This document shows positions 25,216 through 38,050 of a stretch of 64,000 nt of DNA, in pieces (position 1 is the first letter of the stretch; the number at the start of each line of letters is the position of its first letter). Location: contig NC_090982.1 in the NCBI RefSeq assembly GCF_040807025.1, forward strand, positions 79,339,931-79,403,930, written 5' to 3'. This DNA is from Struthio camelus. Lineage: Eukaryota > Chordata > Aves > Struthioniformes > Struthionidae. The notes below the pieces were generated by a model. The model saw only the letters and a program-made list of their open reading frames with translations, was not told the origin of the DNA and did no database searches. The position numbers and the translations under genes are program-made.

Positions 25216-25717
25216 TGGAAGGGATCCAGACACACCGCTGTTAGCGGGGTTCGGAGAAAGAGAAAGCGCTTGACCTCTGCCTGCCATGTCCCATCTGGCC
25301 CAGTGACGGGGGGTCAGAAATGAGTTTCTGGCTTCATCCCAGTTCTTCCCAGCAGCATGCCAACAGCATGCTTCATTACCGTTCCCAGCTGCCCAAACCT
25401 CACCAGCCCTGTTCAAACCTCCAGCCCCACCTTCCCCACCTAACCTGCACCTCCTGAATGCCCAGGTCTAATGTCCTGGCCACCATCATTTTCAAATGCC
25501 CCAACCTCAACTCCTGTTTCCAGCTGCATCTCCAAGTGCCCTGTTTACATTCCCTACGAGTCTAATGAAGAACTGACCCAGAAGGCCAAGCTGTTTCCTT
25601 CCCTGTTGATGTTATGCAGCAATGACCTGCTGGCTTTGTTCAGTTAGTGCGTTGTCCCAGCTCTCCTGGGAAACGTGTCTTTGCCCAGGCCTGAAGGAAA
25701 ACGCTGGGTTGATTTAA

Positions 25718-25788
25718 CTGGCTGGAGCCTAGCCCTTTCTGGATCGCGCTGTCCCAATTTCTATGGTAATCAAAACACCTTTCCTTGC
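25718..25788 (-). repeat. Unidentified dispersed repeat, copy A
   Basis: This 71-base block aligns without gaps to 31369-31439, with about 53 of 71 positions identical by hand. Both copies end (plus strand) in ACCTTTCCTTGC and begin CTGGCTGGAGCC. The family is unknown to me, and the strand is nominal. Confidence 0.55.
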
Positions 25789-28700
25789 AGCCAGCCTCAA
25801 ATGCAGGCATTGTCTGAACTAGCCTAATGCTGGGAAAGATGGGAGAAGCAAAGTTTGTAGACTTTGTCAAGACTTATCTCTGCCTGTTGCCTGTCTCGAA
25901 TGTTAATGAAAGAGGTAATCATGCAAGGCAGAAAGTAAAGAAAGCCCTGTTGTATTCAACAGGGCAGGCTGAAAATTTTCCATCAGGCCCGCTTTTAGAG
26001 AGAATATAGGTCTTTTTCCCCCCAACTTTTTTTTTTCTCCCACAAAAGTATCTGCTCTCCACAGAAAATAGAAACTCTCAAAGAAAGAGAGTGCTTCAAA
26101 GCTATTCTGCCTGAAGCAGCCCCCCCAAGCTGCAGTCTGCATTTCTGCCCTGTGCTCCTGGGGAGGCCCAGCTGCTCTGCCTGGTGTCCCCTTCCCTTAG
26201 CCCAGGCTGCCCTGAGGCTGGCATCACTTTTTGATTTATTATATGGCATTTCCCCCTCCAAACAGCTCCAGTATTAGCAAGGAAACTGTGAAGCCTTTTT
26301 CCCCCTCCTTCTTTGGCTGTCGGGGGCACCTGCTGTCATGGATGGTCATTGCGTGCCTGCAAGTGGAGACCCTCCGTGAGGTGTCCTCTGCCAGAAACGA
26401 TATGGTTGTTCTCTCTTCATCTTGACTTTTTTGCCTGAAGGAATAGTTTGCTCTTTGCTCTTGGAAAATAAGAAATATGGTCTGATGTATAAAACATGGC
26501 TCCAGGAAGGAGAAATCTTTCCAGAAGAGGAAAATGCTACGCGTGCTGTTAGTCCAACTCCCAGAAACGGAACTTGTCACTATAAACTGGACTTTGAATG
26601 CCACCGGCACCTTATGTAAATCTGAGATGAAGACTTGTCTTCAAGTCCTTTTGGCTTTGTTCTCATCATCTATTTTTAATATATCTCTTCCTTTTCTCTT
26701 TCCTCCTTCCTGAGAGTAACGTTCATGAAAGATGACAAACTGCGAGTTAACTCCTCTGCTTAGCAACAGAAGAGATCTGGGCACGGGAGCTTTGAAAATG
26801 CAAATCCTGTTATCAGTGTCACGTTGAAGGGTTCCTGCCCCATGAACTGGCAGAGAGAGGGGAGAGGAGGTGGGATAACCAGACGGGTCCCATTCAGGCT
26901 ATTCAGTTCTTGGGGCAGAACGGTCTTATATGATATTCTTCAGAGCATTATCCAGTGTATTTCTTGAGTGACTCGAAGGATGAGACATCTGCCCCATCCT
27001 CTAGGAAACCAGACTAACCTAGGCTAAAAGATGACACCATCTCCTCTCCTGCTGCCTCTTCTCTGCTCCTCTGCTCTGGCAAGGTATCAGCAGGGATCCT
27101 GGTGACTCTTGCCTGTGCCAAACCTTGACTTTAACACCATCTCTCTCTCCCCGGCATGTCAGATGGATGCTCCCGTGATGGGGGAGGTCAGGCAGGAGGT
27201 GGGAGCTCTGCTCAGCTCCCCTACGAAATGCTGACAGCCTTTCCAGGAGCCCTGTGTAACTCAAACCTGGAACAGCTTTTTCTGCGGCTGTACAGGGTAA
27301 CACAGAAAACAGACCAGGACATCCTGAGGTCCGTGTCATCCACCCTCCTGCTCCAAGGCAGGATTAACTTGTCTTAAGCAACCCCAGATGTATTTTTGTT
27401 ACCAGTTCTTTCATACGTGTCCAACATACTCTTCCAAACTGCCCGTACTGGAGATTTGCTTGCTTTCAGGGCAACGCATCTCTGGCTCAGCTCACCTCTC
27501 TGTTGGAGAGCTTTCCTTATTGTTGCTTTTAGGTGTCTCCACCCCAAATTGTTTCCCGCTGCAGTACCACACGCTGCCCGTGTGGCGAGAAAGAACGTTC
27601 ATATTCTGGGACTTTGCGGACTGGTTTTGCAGTTAAGGAGAAATCAGTGACAGCAGAGTCTGGGGATTTCTTTTTTTATTTACACTAGATACCTCGTTCC
27701 CAGACCAGAGGGCAGACTAACACCACTGCAATGGATTTCCGCCCTGGCACTAATGCCCCATGGCCAAGGAAGGTTTTCTCCAAGAGCTCCGCCGATGTTT
27801 AGTTTGGGAAATGAAAACGTAATTCTCTGCTCTTCTGCCCAAATGAGCAACACAGCATTACTGCAAGGACTGATCACTCACCTCCCAAGAGAGCAGGCAT
27901 AAAAGAGTCCTCCTTGTCATAATGCTTGTATTGGATGCTTGTATTGGCATCCACATAGGTTACTTGAGGTTATTTGAGGACCAGAACATATAAGTACTCA
28001 GGGCAAGCGACTGTGAATCTTTAGAGAATATGGGTCTATCCGCAGTTCACCCTTAGCCTCTGTTTCCCCTAAAAATGAGACAAGCAGATCCTCAGGCAGA
28101 ACTCATCACAGAGATTAAAAGATGCTTCTGAGAGTCAGTCGGCAGCATCTGGGTTAACAGGAGGCTCAGGCATCAAAGTAGCCACCAGTAGAGAAATGCA
28201 AAATTTGTAAGATTCAGAACAATGTAGGCAAAGCTGAAGAAAAAAATGAAGGGGAAAAAAAGGTTTAGTTTATTTTGACTTGCCCTTTTTCCTGCTGGTT
28301 TAAATTTGAATGGAATAAAGTTATTCCTCCCTCCCCTCCTTTAAATTCTAGTTTGCTCTTTTAAAATGGATGAAGTCCATCACAGGGGTTTGATAAAAGA
28401 GTGCCATGAAAATGCCTGCTGCTGCTCTCATTCAGCTGATGAATAAATTATAAGTGCATTACAATGCTATTTCAGCTGTGATTCCAGGGCTCGGGGAGGG
28501 TGATAACTGTGACCTTATGTCTGTCAGACAGTAGTTTGCATTTCCAAAGAGTTTGCGTAGCCCACTGCTCAGGTCATCTTACACCTTCTGTTCTGGGCTC
28601 AGTGCACAGAAAAATATGAGCACCAGCCGAAGCCGATGTCCCTAGCACTTCACCTTCACCTCTGCTGCAGAGTTAGTTCTGCAGGACCGTCTTGCCCTCG

Positions 28701-31368
28701 GGAGCAGGGGACCAGCAGGCAGGACTCCTGGCTGTCCCTGTTCCTGGGGATGAGCAGCCAGGGTTAGGCAGGAGCCCACACGCCAGCTGCCTGCTGCATT
28801 CCTAGATCTATCAGATCCCAGTTTTGCCTTCAGACCAGCAACACTCCCATTGCTGGTGTGAGAGCATGGCAATGCACCCGTGTAAAAAGGTCTTGAAAGG
28901 CTGTGTGGGGAAAAGTGTGCATGCGTGGGAAATTGCTGAGAGGTATGGGCAGGCTCAACTATCCATGAGGGAAACTGCACATCAGGGTCCACCCCTGGCA
29001 TTCTCTTCTTTTAATGACCCCAGGAGTTTCTTTGAAGAGCTCAAGGCCTCTGCCTGGGGATTTAAGCTTTGCCAGCTGGAGAGCTCTAACCAGAGGGCAG
29101 CTGCAGAAGCTAGAGGTGAGAGGGAGGGTTAGGAAGGCGTGGAGAAAAAGGAGAAAGACATGAGAGGGATAAGGCATGAATCGAGGATAAATGTTCCCCT
29201 TGATCTCCCGTCAGAGCATCCTCACGTGAGCAGGGACTCCCACTGAGCGAAGCTGAGCCGGCCGCCTCGGGGCAGAGGGCACATTTCTTCCTTAAACATC
29301 CCCTACCTGTCTGTACCTTTGCTGGCTGGACTCCAGATACTGCTAGCAATCAAATAGGGAGCCATCTCATTGCAATGCCATTTGAGCTGAAGATGCGTGG
29401 CTCAAATCCCGCACAGGGCTTTATGTAATAGAAGGAAGAGTTACCATTAGGAAATAAAAGACGCTCAAAGTGAGTCAGTGGAGTTGGGCCTTGTTGTGCC
29501 ATGGCTGAATCTGGCCTTTTCATGACAGCTCCCACAACAAATACAAACAGATTCAGGGGAAGGAAACCAAACTGCAGCGTAAGCGCCAAGGCCCAGGTGC
29601 AGACAGCTGGCTTGGGTGGCCAAATGGCAGAGAGACTTGCTTGGACAGGCTTGCAGGTCAGAGTGAGAAGGTCTAGAGATGGGATGGGGCAGGAGATGTT
29701 CTTCTAGAGATCCCATCTCCAGCTTCCTAATAATAAGATGTTCTTCTAAAAAATGTTTGCAGGGCTCACGTAATGAATGCAATGTCTCTCTTGTCCATAT
29801 GCACGGAGTAGGCTATGAGCCTGAATCACCATGAGGGTAATTAATGCAAATTCTCCAGACAGGCGAACAAGTCTGCAGAAGCCTTGCTGCCTGCCCCAAG
29901 TGCACTGTACAGCACAATCATCTTCACCTTGGGGCTTGCGGTCCCTTGGAAATCTGGGGAGAGCTTCTAATGGATCTGGGAAGAATCAACCGAAAAAACC
30001 CACTAGCCTGACCTCAGAAGACCTAAACCCTCCAGCCAAGGGCCTGTAGTGCCACTGGGAAAAAATACTGGGCTCGTGCTTTAAAAGGTTGAAGACCACT
30101 GCTGAAGAATGGCCAGAGAGTTAGACTTTGATGATGCTCCCAGGCTCTAGCTTTCATGCCCATATCTGTGCTGACTGCTTGTTTCCTGGGGTTTCCTCTT
30201 CAGTAGCCTCAGCGCCTGCAGGTCTTTCCGGAGCTGTCATTGTCCCTGTGGGAGAATGGTCAACTGGTGCTCAGGTGTCATCCTGGAGAAGATAGGCTGG
30301 CAGAGGGCTGGGAGCCTCAGCACCAGTGGGCAGGGAGGAGGACTCAGGAGGCAATAGCTGGAGGCTGAACATCTGCTCCTTGTCTCACCAGCTCCCCTGC
30401 ACCCCGTGTCCCCCCAGCCACCTCCTCGCTTGTTCTCCTGGCTCCATTGGCTCCTGGGGCTGTTGTCAGGCCTGGGGAAACCCCAGTTATGCCCCTCACC
30501 CATTTTTGTGGTCCTGGCTACAGGCCTTAGCCCTGCGAGAGGGTCCCTGGGGAAGGCCGTGGACTGGGCAGAGGGATGGGATGGGAAGTGCCCCACTGAT
30601 GGTGTGCCTCTGTGCTTTGCTGTGCCTCCACCTCAGCCCTCGTCTACAGTTGGTCTCGGGGGCAGGTAAGTCTCCTCCAGACTTGTTCGCTTGCTGGGAG
30701 GTTGCCATCAATTACCCTTAGGCAGTTCTCCATCCATTGGGCAGGGAGAGTGTGGAGGGAGCCAGCCCCGGGTGGCACGCATATGATTTGATGCACGGCA
30801 GGGCTGGTCCCCTGTGCAGAGCTGGCCCCCTTTTATAGGTGGGGAAGGCTCTGACGCTGCTGAAACCATCAGCAGAGAGGCAGGCTGAGGATTTTATCTC
30901 AGATGGGTTTGTTTTGTGTTTGTGTTTATGTCTCCAGGGTCTTTTATCCCAAGAGGCTGGAATGGAAGTTTTACAATGCACATTTAGAAGTGGGTGAACA
31001 GGGAAGTTTCCTCTCGAGTGACTGCTGTGTCCCTGGCGTTGCGGCTGTGTGACGTGGCCAACATCTGGCAGACCTTCCTGGACCACTGCTGCCTACAGCA
31101 GCAAGGCTGGCACAGTGCCGGGGCTCTCCCCTTTTTTGCTGGAGGTAGATGAAGCTTAAAAGTAGCTTAGTACTGACTCTGTCTTGCTCAAAGTTTAAGG
31201 TGGAGGTTTAAGAGCCAGCCCAAGCCTTCACGTTGGGACTCTTGTTTCTGCAGTCCAGCTACCTTGAACTGAAGTACTCTTGTTCCTGTTTCTGATACAG
31301 GTTGGGGCACAGGTGAGAGAGGCCAGTGCATTCATGTGCGCTCCAGGGGAGAGGTTTAGCTGGGTGAG

Positions 31369-31439
31369 CTGGCTGGAGCCCAGGCTGGTCTGGTTTATGC
31401 TGCCCGTATCTCTGAGATAATCAAAGGACCTTTCCTTGC
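31369..31439 (-). repeat. Unidentified dispersed repeat, copy B
   Basis: Second copy of the 71-base block, in the same orientation as copy A 5.65 kb away. On the minus strand both copies have an open frame with similar short peptides (copy A has LGSSQLNQ, copy B has LGSSQLTQ). This may only reflect shared ancestry of the DNA. Confidence 0.55.
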
Positions 31440-34400
31440 TCTTGCTCTGGGGAAAAAAAAAACAAAACCAAAACCCCACTGAATGTACTTGCTGGCTGAT
31501 GGGAAGGATCAAAAAAGGCGTTTCAGGTATTTCTCTCTTCCTCTTGTATAAGAGCGAGGGGAGAGTAGGGCAAAGAGAGGAAAATCCTGCTGCGCGGCGG
31601 TAGGTGTCCAGCAAAAACAGCATCTGCGCCACACCAGTCCGACGCAGGCTGGTAGCTGGGGCCAGCACGAAGCACTCTCGAGAGGCCCTTTGCTTGCTCC
31701 ACCTCCTCAGGTTCAACCTCACGCTGCCTGAAATCAGCTCCTTCGGTAGGGAAAACTCACCGAGCGGAGGCTGCAAAATGGGAACCACAGAGTAACAAGC
31801 GCCTCACAGTTAGCGAATCCCTCCGTTTGCAAAGAAGCCAAAGGCCTCAAAATACTGCAAAAGCTGTGCTACTCTGATGAAGGCTTTTCTCCATCTTGAG
31901 TGTGCTCATTATCCAATTTTAATAAATTTCTCTCTCTTTTTTTTTTTTTGTTCTCCTAAGTGCAATGCTGCTAAGCAGAGCCAGGGCACTCAGATCTTTC
32001 CCTTGGCAGCAGAACACGTGCTTCCAAGTTCAGCTGCAGAAATGCAGAGTTTTTCCCTAGAGTGAGACATATATTCATTTACCTCGTCAGCTACGAGTGA
32101 CAGAAATTAGAGGGGAAGGGAGGGTTTAGGAACATCATGCCTAGCTTGTCCTCTAACCAGTATAAAGTTCTTCCTTCTAGACTCGTCTCCAGTCCAGCTT
32201 GACTTGAATACAGGACATTTTTCTGCTTTTGTTTTCATATATGTGAAAATATTGTCCCATTCATTCTCCTGTTTGCTTCAGCTGCCCTACCCTACTTTTT
32301 GTTTACACTTATCAAAATAATTTCCTTCATATTTATGTGAAATATATATGCTTCTTTAACATCTACTCCCTGTCTGAAAATTCATGAAAGCTGTCAAAGG
32401 AGCTGATGAAAGAACAGGATGAAAATACCTTGCTGTTACTCTTAATATTCTCATGATTAATAAGTAATAAAAACATTAGAGTAGTATTTCATCAGGGCCT
32501 CTCAGGACACAGGAAATAGAAATATATGTAACCTGGTGGTACTTCTGGCAGTTCTCTTCCTCGGTGGCATTTCCAAAGGCTTGGCAAAGCAGGATAAAAC
32601 AAGATACTTCTATGTATTCACTGGAATTGCTGCTGTGTTCCTTGGGCATCAGGCTGGCCACGTGGCCAGCGGCATGTTACTGAGCGTGGAGGTGCCCACA
32701 GAGTTGCTCACGCAGACGTCACAGGAGACATTTTGCGTATGTAGAGAGGGATGGCAATACTTTGTAAAGCCCTTGTTGACAGCCATGTGAGAAGGGTATC
32801 CTTTTTATTCTCAGTTGTTGGACAATAATATAAGGGCAATGGAGGACCTGAAGACTTGGAGACTGTTTTGGGGGGAATGGACTTATCTCTTCTAAATGCA
32901 GACATGACAGCAACCCAAAAGAAGAAAAGATGCTACCGTCTGGCAGGATGACTCCGAATCCAGCTCCTGCCAATGCTTTAACCATCCAGCACTCAGGTCA
33001 TCACAGTCACAAAGGCCAGGAAGTTATTGCACATGTTGTACCCCACTCACCCCTTCCGATCCTGACTCTGCAGCACACGGGTGGGCGGCCCAGGCTGGGC
33101 TGTACCTGCTCAGGGTATGTACTACTTGCTCTAAATATTATCTTTTTTGGTCTCACTTTCCTGCGTCACAGAAACGAAAAGGGAGATTTGGAAATTCTTA
33201 CAACCTGGTCACGGGCTGGTTTCCTTTTGCCCTTTGCCCTCGCCTTATCTCACGGCCTTCAGGCTCGGTTTCTCTGCTCAAGAGCCAGCTACGGGTGCTC
33301 TATCGGTGCTCTGCACCGAGTGATTTCCCCCCATTGCCCTATCTCTGGGTGCCTGCCTGAGGGCCTTCAGCTGGACATTATCTCCTTTCACCACCTGCTG
33401 GGTGCTGCCACCCCCTGCACCTGCTTTGCATGGCAACACGGAGAGATCACCTCTCCGGCTGGCTTGCATTGCACTCCCCAGGTCTGATGGCTGGATGCAG
33501 CTTTGGGTTTTTGCTAGCGCAAATGAGGGCGGAGTACAGCCCTGCTCTCTCTCGTCATCAGACCCCACAGCATCTCTCTTTGCTCTTCTAATTCTTCACC
33601 CTTTATTGAGCCTGTCCATCTCTCTATCCATGCGGCCCGTTCACTTGGGAAAGCTTCCTCTGGTCTGGGCATCATGCCTTCTTTTCGCCCTTTTTGAAGG
33701 TTTTTCTTCAAAACCCATTTTCTTCACTGTCTGCTGGTGCTCAGCAATATCTCTGCCTCCCTCACCTTCCTCCCCAGATGCCTGCTTCCGGAGAACTGTG
33801 TCCCCCACCTCGTGTGTGAGCTTGTAGGGCTGAGCTCCAGGGCGAGAATCGTGCTGGTGACTAACAGAATTATCATGACTGATACGGTATTTCAGTATCG
33901 GGCAATCAAGAGCACTCTATTGCCTGAGGTTGCCAGATCCTGGCTCCTCTTAACAGCAGAGAGAAGCATTTGCAATGTCAAATGGGACAGTCGCAGCCAG
34001 CCCTGAAACAATTATCTTCCTTTTCCTGAGTATAAAAATGGTCCTTCTAGCTCAGTATCCTCTCTTCAAGAAAGGACCTGACCTCCAACAATTTTTCATG
34101 ACTCAGACTCCCTAAGTCAGGGTGCCTTCTTATTTAATAGTTCTTAATAGATTTTTCTTCCGTGAATCTGTTTAGTTATTTTTGAACTGAGGTAAATTTT
34201 AAGTGTTTGCAACATTCAGTGGCAAGCAGCTGCCCAGTCTAATTGCCTATTGGGTACCGAATCATTTCCTTTGGTTTGTTTTGATCTTGCCACCTGCTAG
34301 TTCACCTGATGCTTTCATGCTCTTGTTGGAGGACACGATGACCGGCCATTTTCTGTCCAGCTGCTTTCTGCCTCTTGTGACTTTACAGGTCTACACCATA

Positions 34401-36120
34401 GCCCTTCCCATATGTACCTTTTTGGGGCAGAAGAGTTCCAGACTACATGTCTGTTCCTTGTATGGATGCAGATAGGTCATGGTGTTATGCTGGCCTGAAG
34501 ATATTTTCTATCCCTTTTATAATAAGCACCACATAAGCACCAATAAATACCACTCTCGGGTGTGCTCCCCTCCCCCCTGATTGTTTAAAAGATAAATCAA
34601 AGGAAAATGGTCCACAGGGAGACGTCTACTCTCCTCCCAAATACCTTCAGATTGTCCTGTGCCTATATTTTCTCCCTTGGGTGCTGCTGTTGTCCTAATC
34701 CCGACTACAAAATCAGCTGTCTGGGGAACCTATCTGCTTGTTTTCTTGTATGCCAGGCACACGTGAGGCAAAGGGATCATCAAATGGTAATAAAATGTAA
34801 ATAGTGGCACGTGCTGCCCTGGGGACCATAGGACCTTAGTGGGGCATTACAACATGACTGACTACCTGTGTCTCTGAGGTGTCATTCAAGCAAGTAACTC
34901 AACAGGGTGGGATGAGGATTTGAGAAGACCCTCTATACCCTTCCTCTCTGGAATAAAACTAAGGTGTAGTAACTAGCATGCTTCAGGAAAAAATTAAAAA
35001 ATTAAAGACCCGAAACCTCAAACAGGTACAAGGAAGGCCTTCTGTTTGTGAGTCAGTAAACTGCGTCTGAGCAGGATGGACGAGTCATCCAGCTGGGAAT
35101 TTCAAGCATGCCTGTCACCACTAGATGTAGGAATCTGGGATTTTCAGATCCACCTGAATGTTAGATATCGCAAAACCAGGTATCTGAGTCAAGCTGATCA
35201 CCCTCAGCTCACTTTGCAACCTTTGGTGCCTTCAGGAGGCCACTCATGTCTGACCCCTATGTTCACGTGAGTCATCTCTGGGTACAAGAAAGTTGGGGAG
35301 TGTTAACCATTGTTCCACCTCCTGATGCGGATGGGCCTTCTGAAATCAGTGGTTCATCTCAGACACCTTGGGGTCTGCCAAGGCCAGCGAGGCTGACATG
35401 GGACAGGGCCTGTTCTTGCAGTGAGGTCTCCCTTCAGTATGCCTTTTAACTGGTTCCCATTTGCTGAGATTCCCTATAGTGGTGCCTAGTTTTTATTTTG
35501 GTGGAAGGACCCTTGTGTAGACCCCAAAATGTGAGGAGTGCAAGGCTGAAGCCATCTCTGACCTCAGCAGACGGAACCTCTTGCTCATGGAGCAATCTTG
35601 CAGGGGTCTCCCACCTTGAAGCCAGGATGCTCCTCTCCATACTTCCAGCCCCAGAGCAAGGCTGTGGGGTAAGACCATAAACCTGGGACTAATCTGCATG
35701 GAGAAGGAGGCTGAGGAGAGCAGCCTCAATACCCGTGCTGATAAGGCGATAAATGATGCTGTGCCATCGGCTCAGCAGGCGTGCAGTGGAGATTTTTGCA
35801 AGAAGCTCCTGAAGCAGCAGAGCTTATGAAGCCTCAGTTCTGATAGCACTGTCTCTTGTGGAGGAGCCTCTGGTGTCTAGTAACGTGGTTCCACCCCACA
35901 GTCTTTCTCTCAGTGGAGGTGTTGGCTTCAGTCCTTCTCCACTTCCCAGCTGAGCTGCCTAGTTCCACAAAACATGTCTGAAACACCTACATCTGGGGAT
36001 GAAGCTGCCCCAGTGGGTTCCAAGTCATGAGTGAGGAAACAGAAAACCCAGCTGCATGACCTCCATTTCCCTCGTGGGAAGTGAGGGCAAAATGGAGAAC
36101 TGTAAGGGAGTTTCCTGAAT

Positions 36121-36195
36121 GCCTGCGTTAGCTCTGACTCAGCTTTCCTGTGTCACTGCTCTGCCTCAGTTTCCCAGGTGAAGAACGAGAAGGAC
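36121..36195 (+). repeat. Possible MIR-like remnant
   Basis: TGTGTCACTGCTCTGCCTCA followed by GTTTCCCAGGTG resembles the MIR core segment TGTGTGACC...CTCTGTGCCTCAGTTTCC. Short and diverged. Confidence 0.3.
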
Positions 36196-37975
36196 GGACC
36201 ATGCATCACTCAGTGGGGGCATGGGGGGAGCCTGTGCCAAAGACAAAAAGAGCTGGCGCTGTTAAGTCTGAGCCAATTATGCCTGCACATTTCAATTAAT
36301 CAAGTAATTATCATCATCTCAGCTGACATTTTCCCACGGTCCCCAGCTGATTCTCTCTCCCTCCTTTTCAGACGGCACATGCTCGCCCTCCTCCCCAGCA
36401 GCTGCCACGTTTCGGAGGTGCTGCCTCCGGAGCCACGAGCTCCGGTGTCCCGCGGGGCACAATGGGCTGGAGAGACGTCACGCAGACCGCGGTCGTGCTG
36501 GTGCCGCTGGCGTGGAGGCTGCCAGCGGGAGCGAGGCCGGCCTCCCCTCGCCTCCTCCAGGAGGGCTGCAAAGGCAGGAGAACTGCAGCCAGTTTGGCTC
36601 GTTGCACAAGCAGCGAACACAGCAGCCTTCCCCTGCATCGCCTTCGCGTTTTGGGGACAGGAGGTGAGGCGGAGAGCAGGAGGCTGGCGAGCCAGGCCTT
36701 CCCGGCATTGCAAAAACCCAGCCCCACGCAGTTTGCATTTGGCTGGAAAGGAGGGAGGGGAAGCGCAAGGATGCTTGCTTTGCCCGGCGACTTGGCGCAC
36801 GGTGGTTTAAGCCATGAATAAATAAATGCCACATTTGCATGTTCCTGACTCTCTCCGCTACATCAAGGCTCAGGAGCTGCCCTGGAGACTGGAAAGAGAG
36901 GGAAATTTTTTTGTTTGTTTGTTTTTTTTGGAAAACAGAGGAATATTTGGCTGCAGGGAGATGCCGAGGGCTATTTCGGTGGGCTCACCATCCAGACACG
37001 GTGAACAAACCGTCGATGATAAAACCCCACACTGCTGCAAGAGGAAAGGGGTCAGAGCTTTACAGGCCCTTCCCCTTCCTCAGTTTCTCGGATTTTTGGA
37101 GGCTGCAGGTTATTTCTTAAAATAAAAATGAAGGAAAGGGCTTCTCCTCCTTGTTGCTATGTGTAAAACCCACAGCAACAGCAGGGAAATCAGACAAATT
37201 TGCTCTCTAGCCTGCCACAAAAAAACAAACCGGGAGCAACAGTAAAATAAAAACAATGACACAAAACAATCTATGCAAAAAGCAAATTGGTTATTTAAAA
37301 GGAGGCAGAACACTGCTAGCACATTACGAAATGTATGAACTTTCCATTAGTTCTCTCCGAGTAATTCAGGTCATCTCAGTTTTGAGATAAAGCGGACAGA
37401 GCCGCTGACTTTGGACAGTCCAAATCAGTCTCTCCCTCTCTGCCCCTGACCTAGATATACGGATTCTTTTAGTCTTCTTCAAATGTCTGACCTTTTAGGC
37501 TCTCCTGCATAAGCAGGAGCTCAGTACTCCGCCAAAGTGCAGCCCACCAAGGGAGGCTCAGGGTGTTGTACGACCCCATGAATCCAGGAGCTGGACATTT
37601 CCTCAAGCCCTTCAGCTGGTGATATTGCTTGCAGGGGTTTCCAAAGCCGATGCTTCGGCTAAGTGCAGAAAGATAAGGCTTAAAGAACCAGGTTATCGTC
37701 TGTCCAAGCAACAGATTATGACTGAGGCTCTTATTCGCTTATTCTAACAGGTGCCATGCTGCATTGCCTGGCCCGTCCCTGAACGCCGAGACCATGTGGC
37801 CAAGAGATGAGCCATTTTAATGAGCCCGGAATGAACTTTTTTCCTCTGCTAGGCACAAGCACGGGATAAATGTTGTGAAATACAGCGGGAGAGCAGCATC
37901 CCAGCCATCATTATGGGGCGCTGGGTCCTTCTCAGCCTCCCCGTTCACCCTGTCACTGGAGGGGGGGACTCAGAC

Positions 37976-38050
37976 TCCCAGTGGCTAAGTGACTGGGTCA
38001 AGGTCTCGTGGGAAATCTGTGCCAGAGCTGAGGGCTGGGCTTCAGCTCTA
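37976..38050 (-). repeat. MIR-like SINE remnant (antisense)
   Basis: On plus, GTGGCTAAGTGACTGGGTCA, then AGGTCTCGTGGGAAATCTGT and GCCAGAGCTGAGGG, parallel the reverse complement of MIR (GGTTAAGTGACTTGCCCAAG, GTCACACAGC, GGCAGAGCTGGGA). The order and spacing fit well. Confidence 0.45.

Larger units (their letters stand above)
21871..36100. other. Intergenic region, left part: no supported gene
   Basis: Apart from the CR1 fragment, the LTR-like segment, a 34-bp-period tandem duplication near 22086, one MIR-like remnant and the two copies of an unidentified repeat, I see no exon series, RNA gene or recognisable protein. Open frames are short, lack family motifs and mostly use non-ATG starts. 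Confidence 0.6.

Noticed and set aside
29360..29430. GTGGCTCAAATCCCGC resembling a tRNA B-box or tRNA-derived SINE head
   Set aside because: No matching A-box or acceptor stem. At best it is an eroded SINE piece, too weak to call.
36178..36840. Overlapping frames of 210 (plus) and 166/154/120 (minus) codons
   Set aside because: Simultaneously open on both strands in a GC-rich patch with no conserved protein feature.
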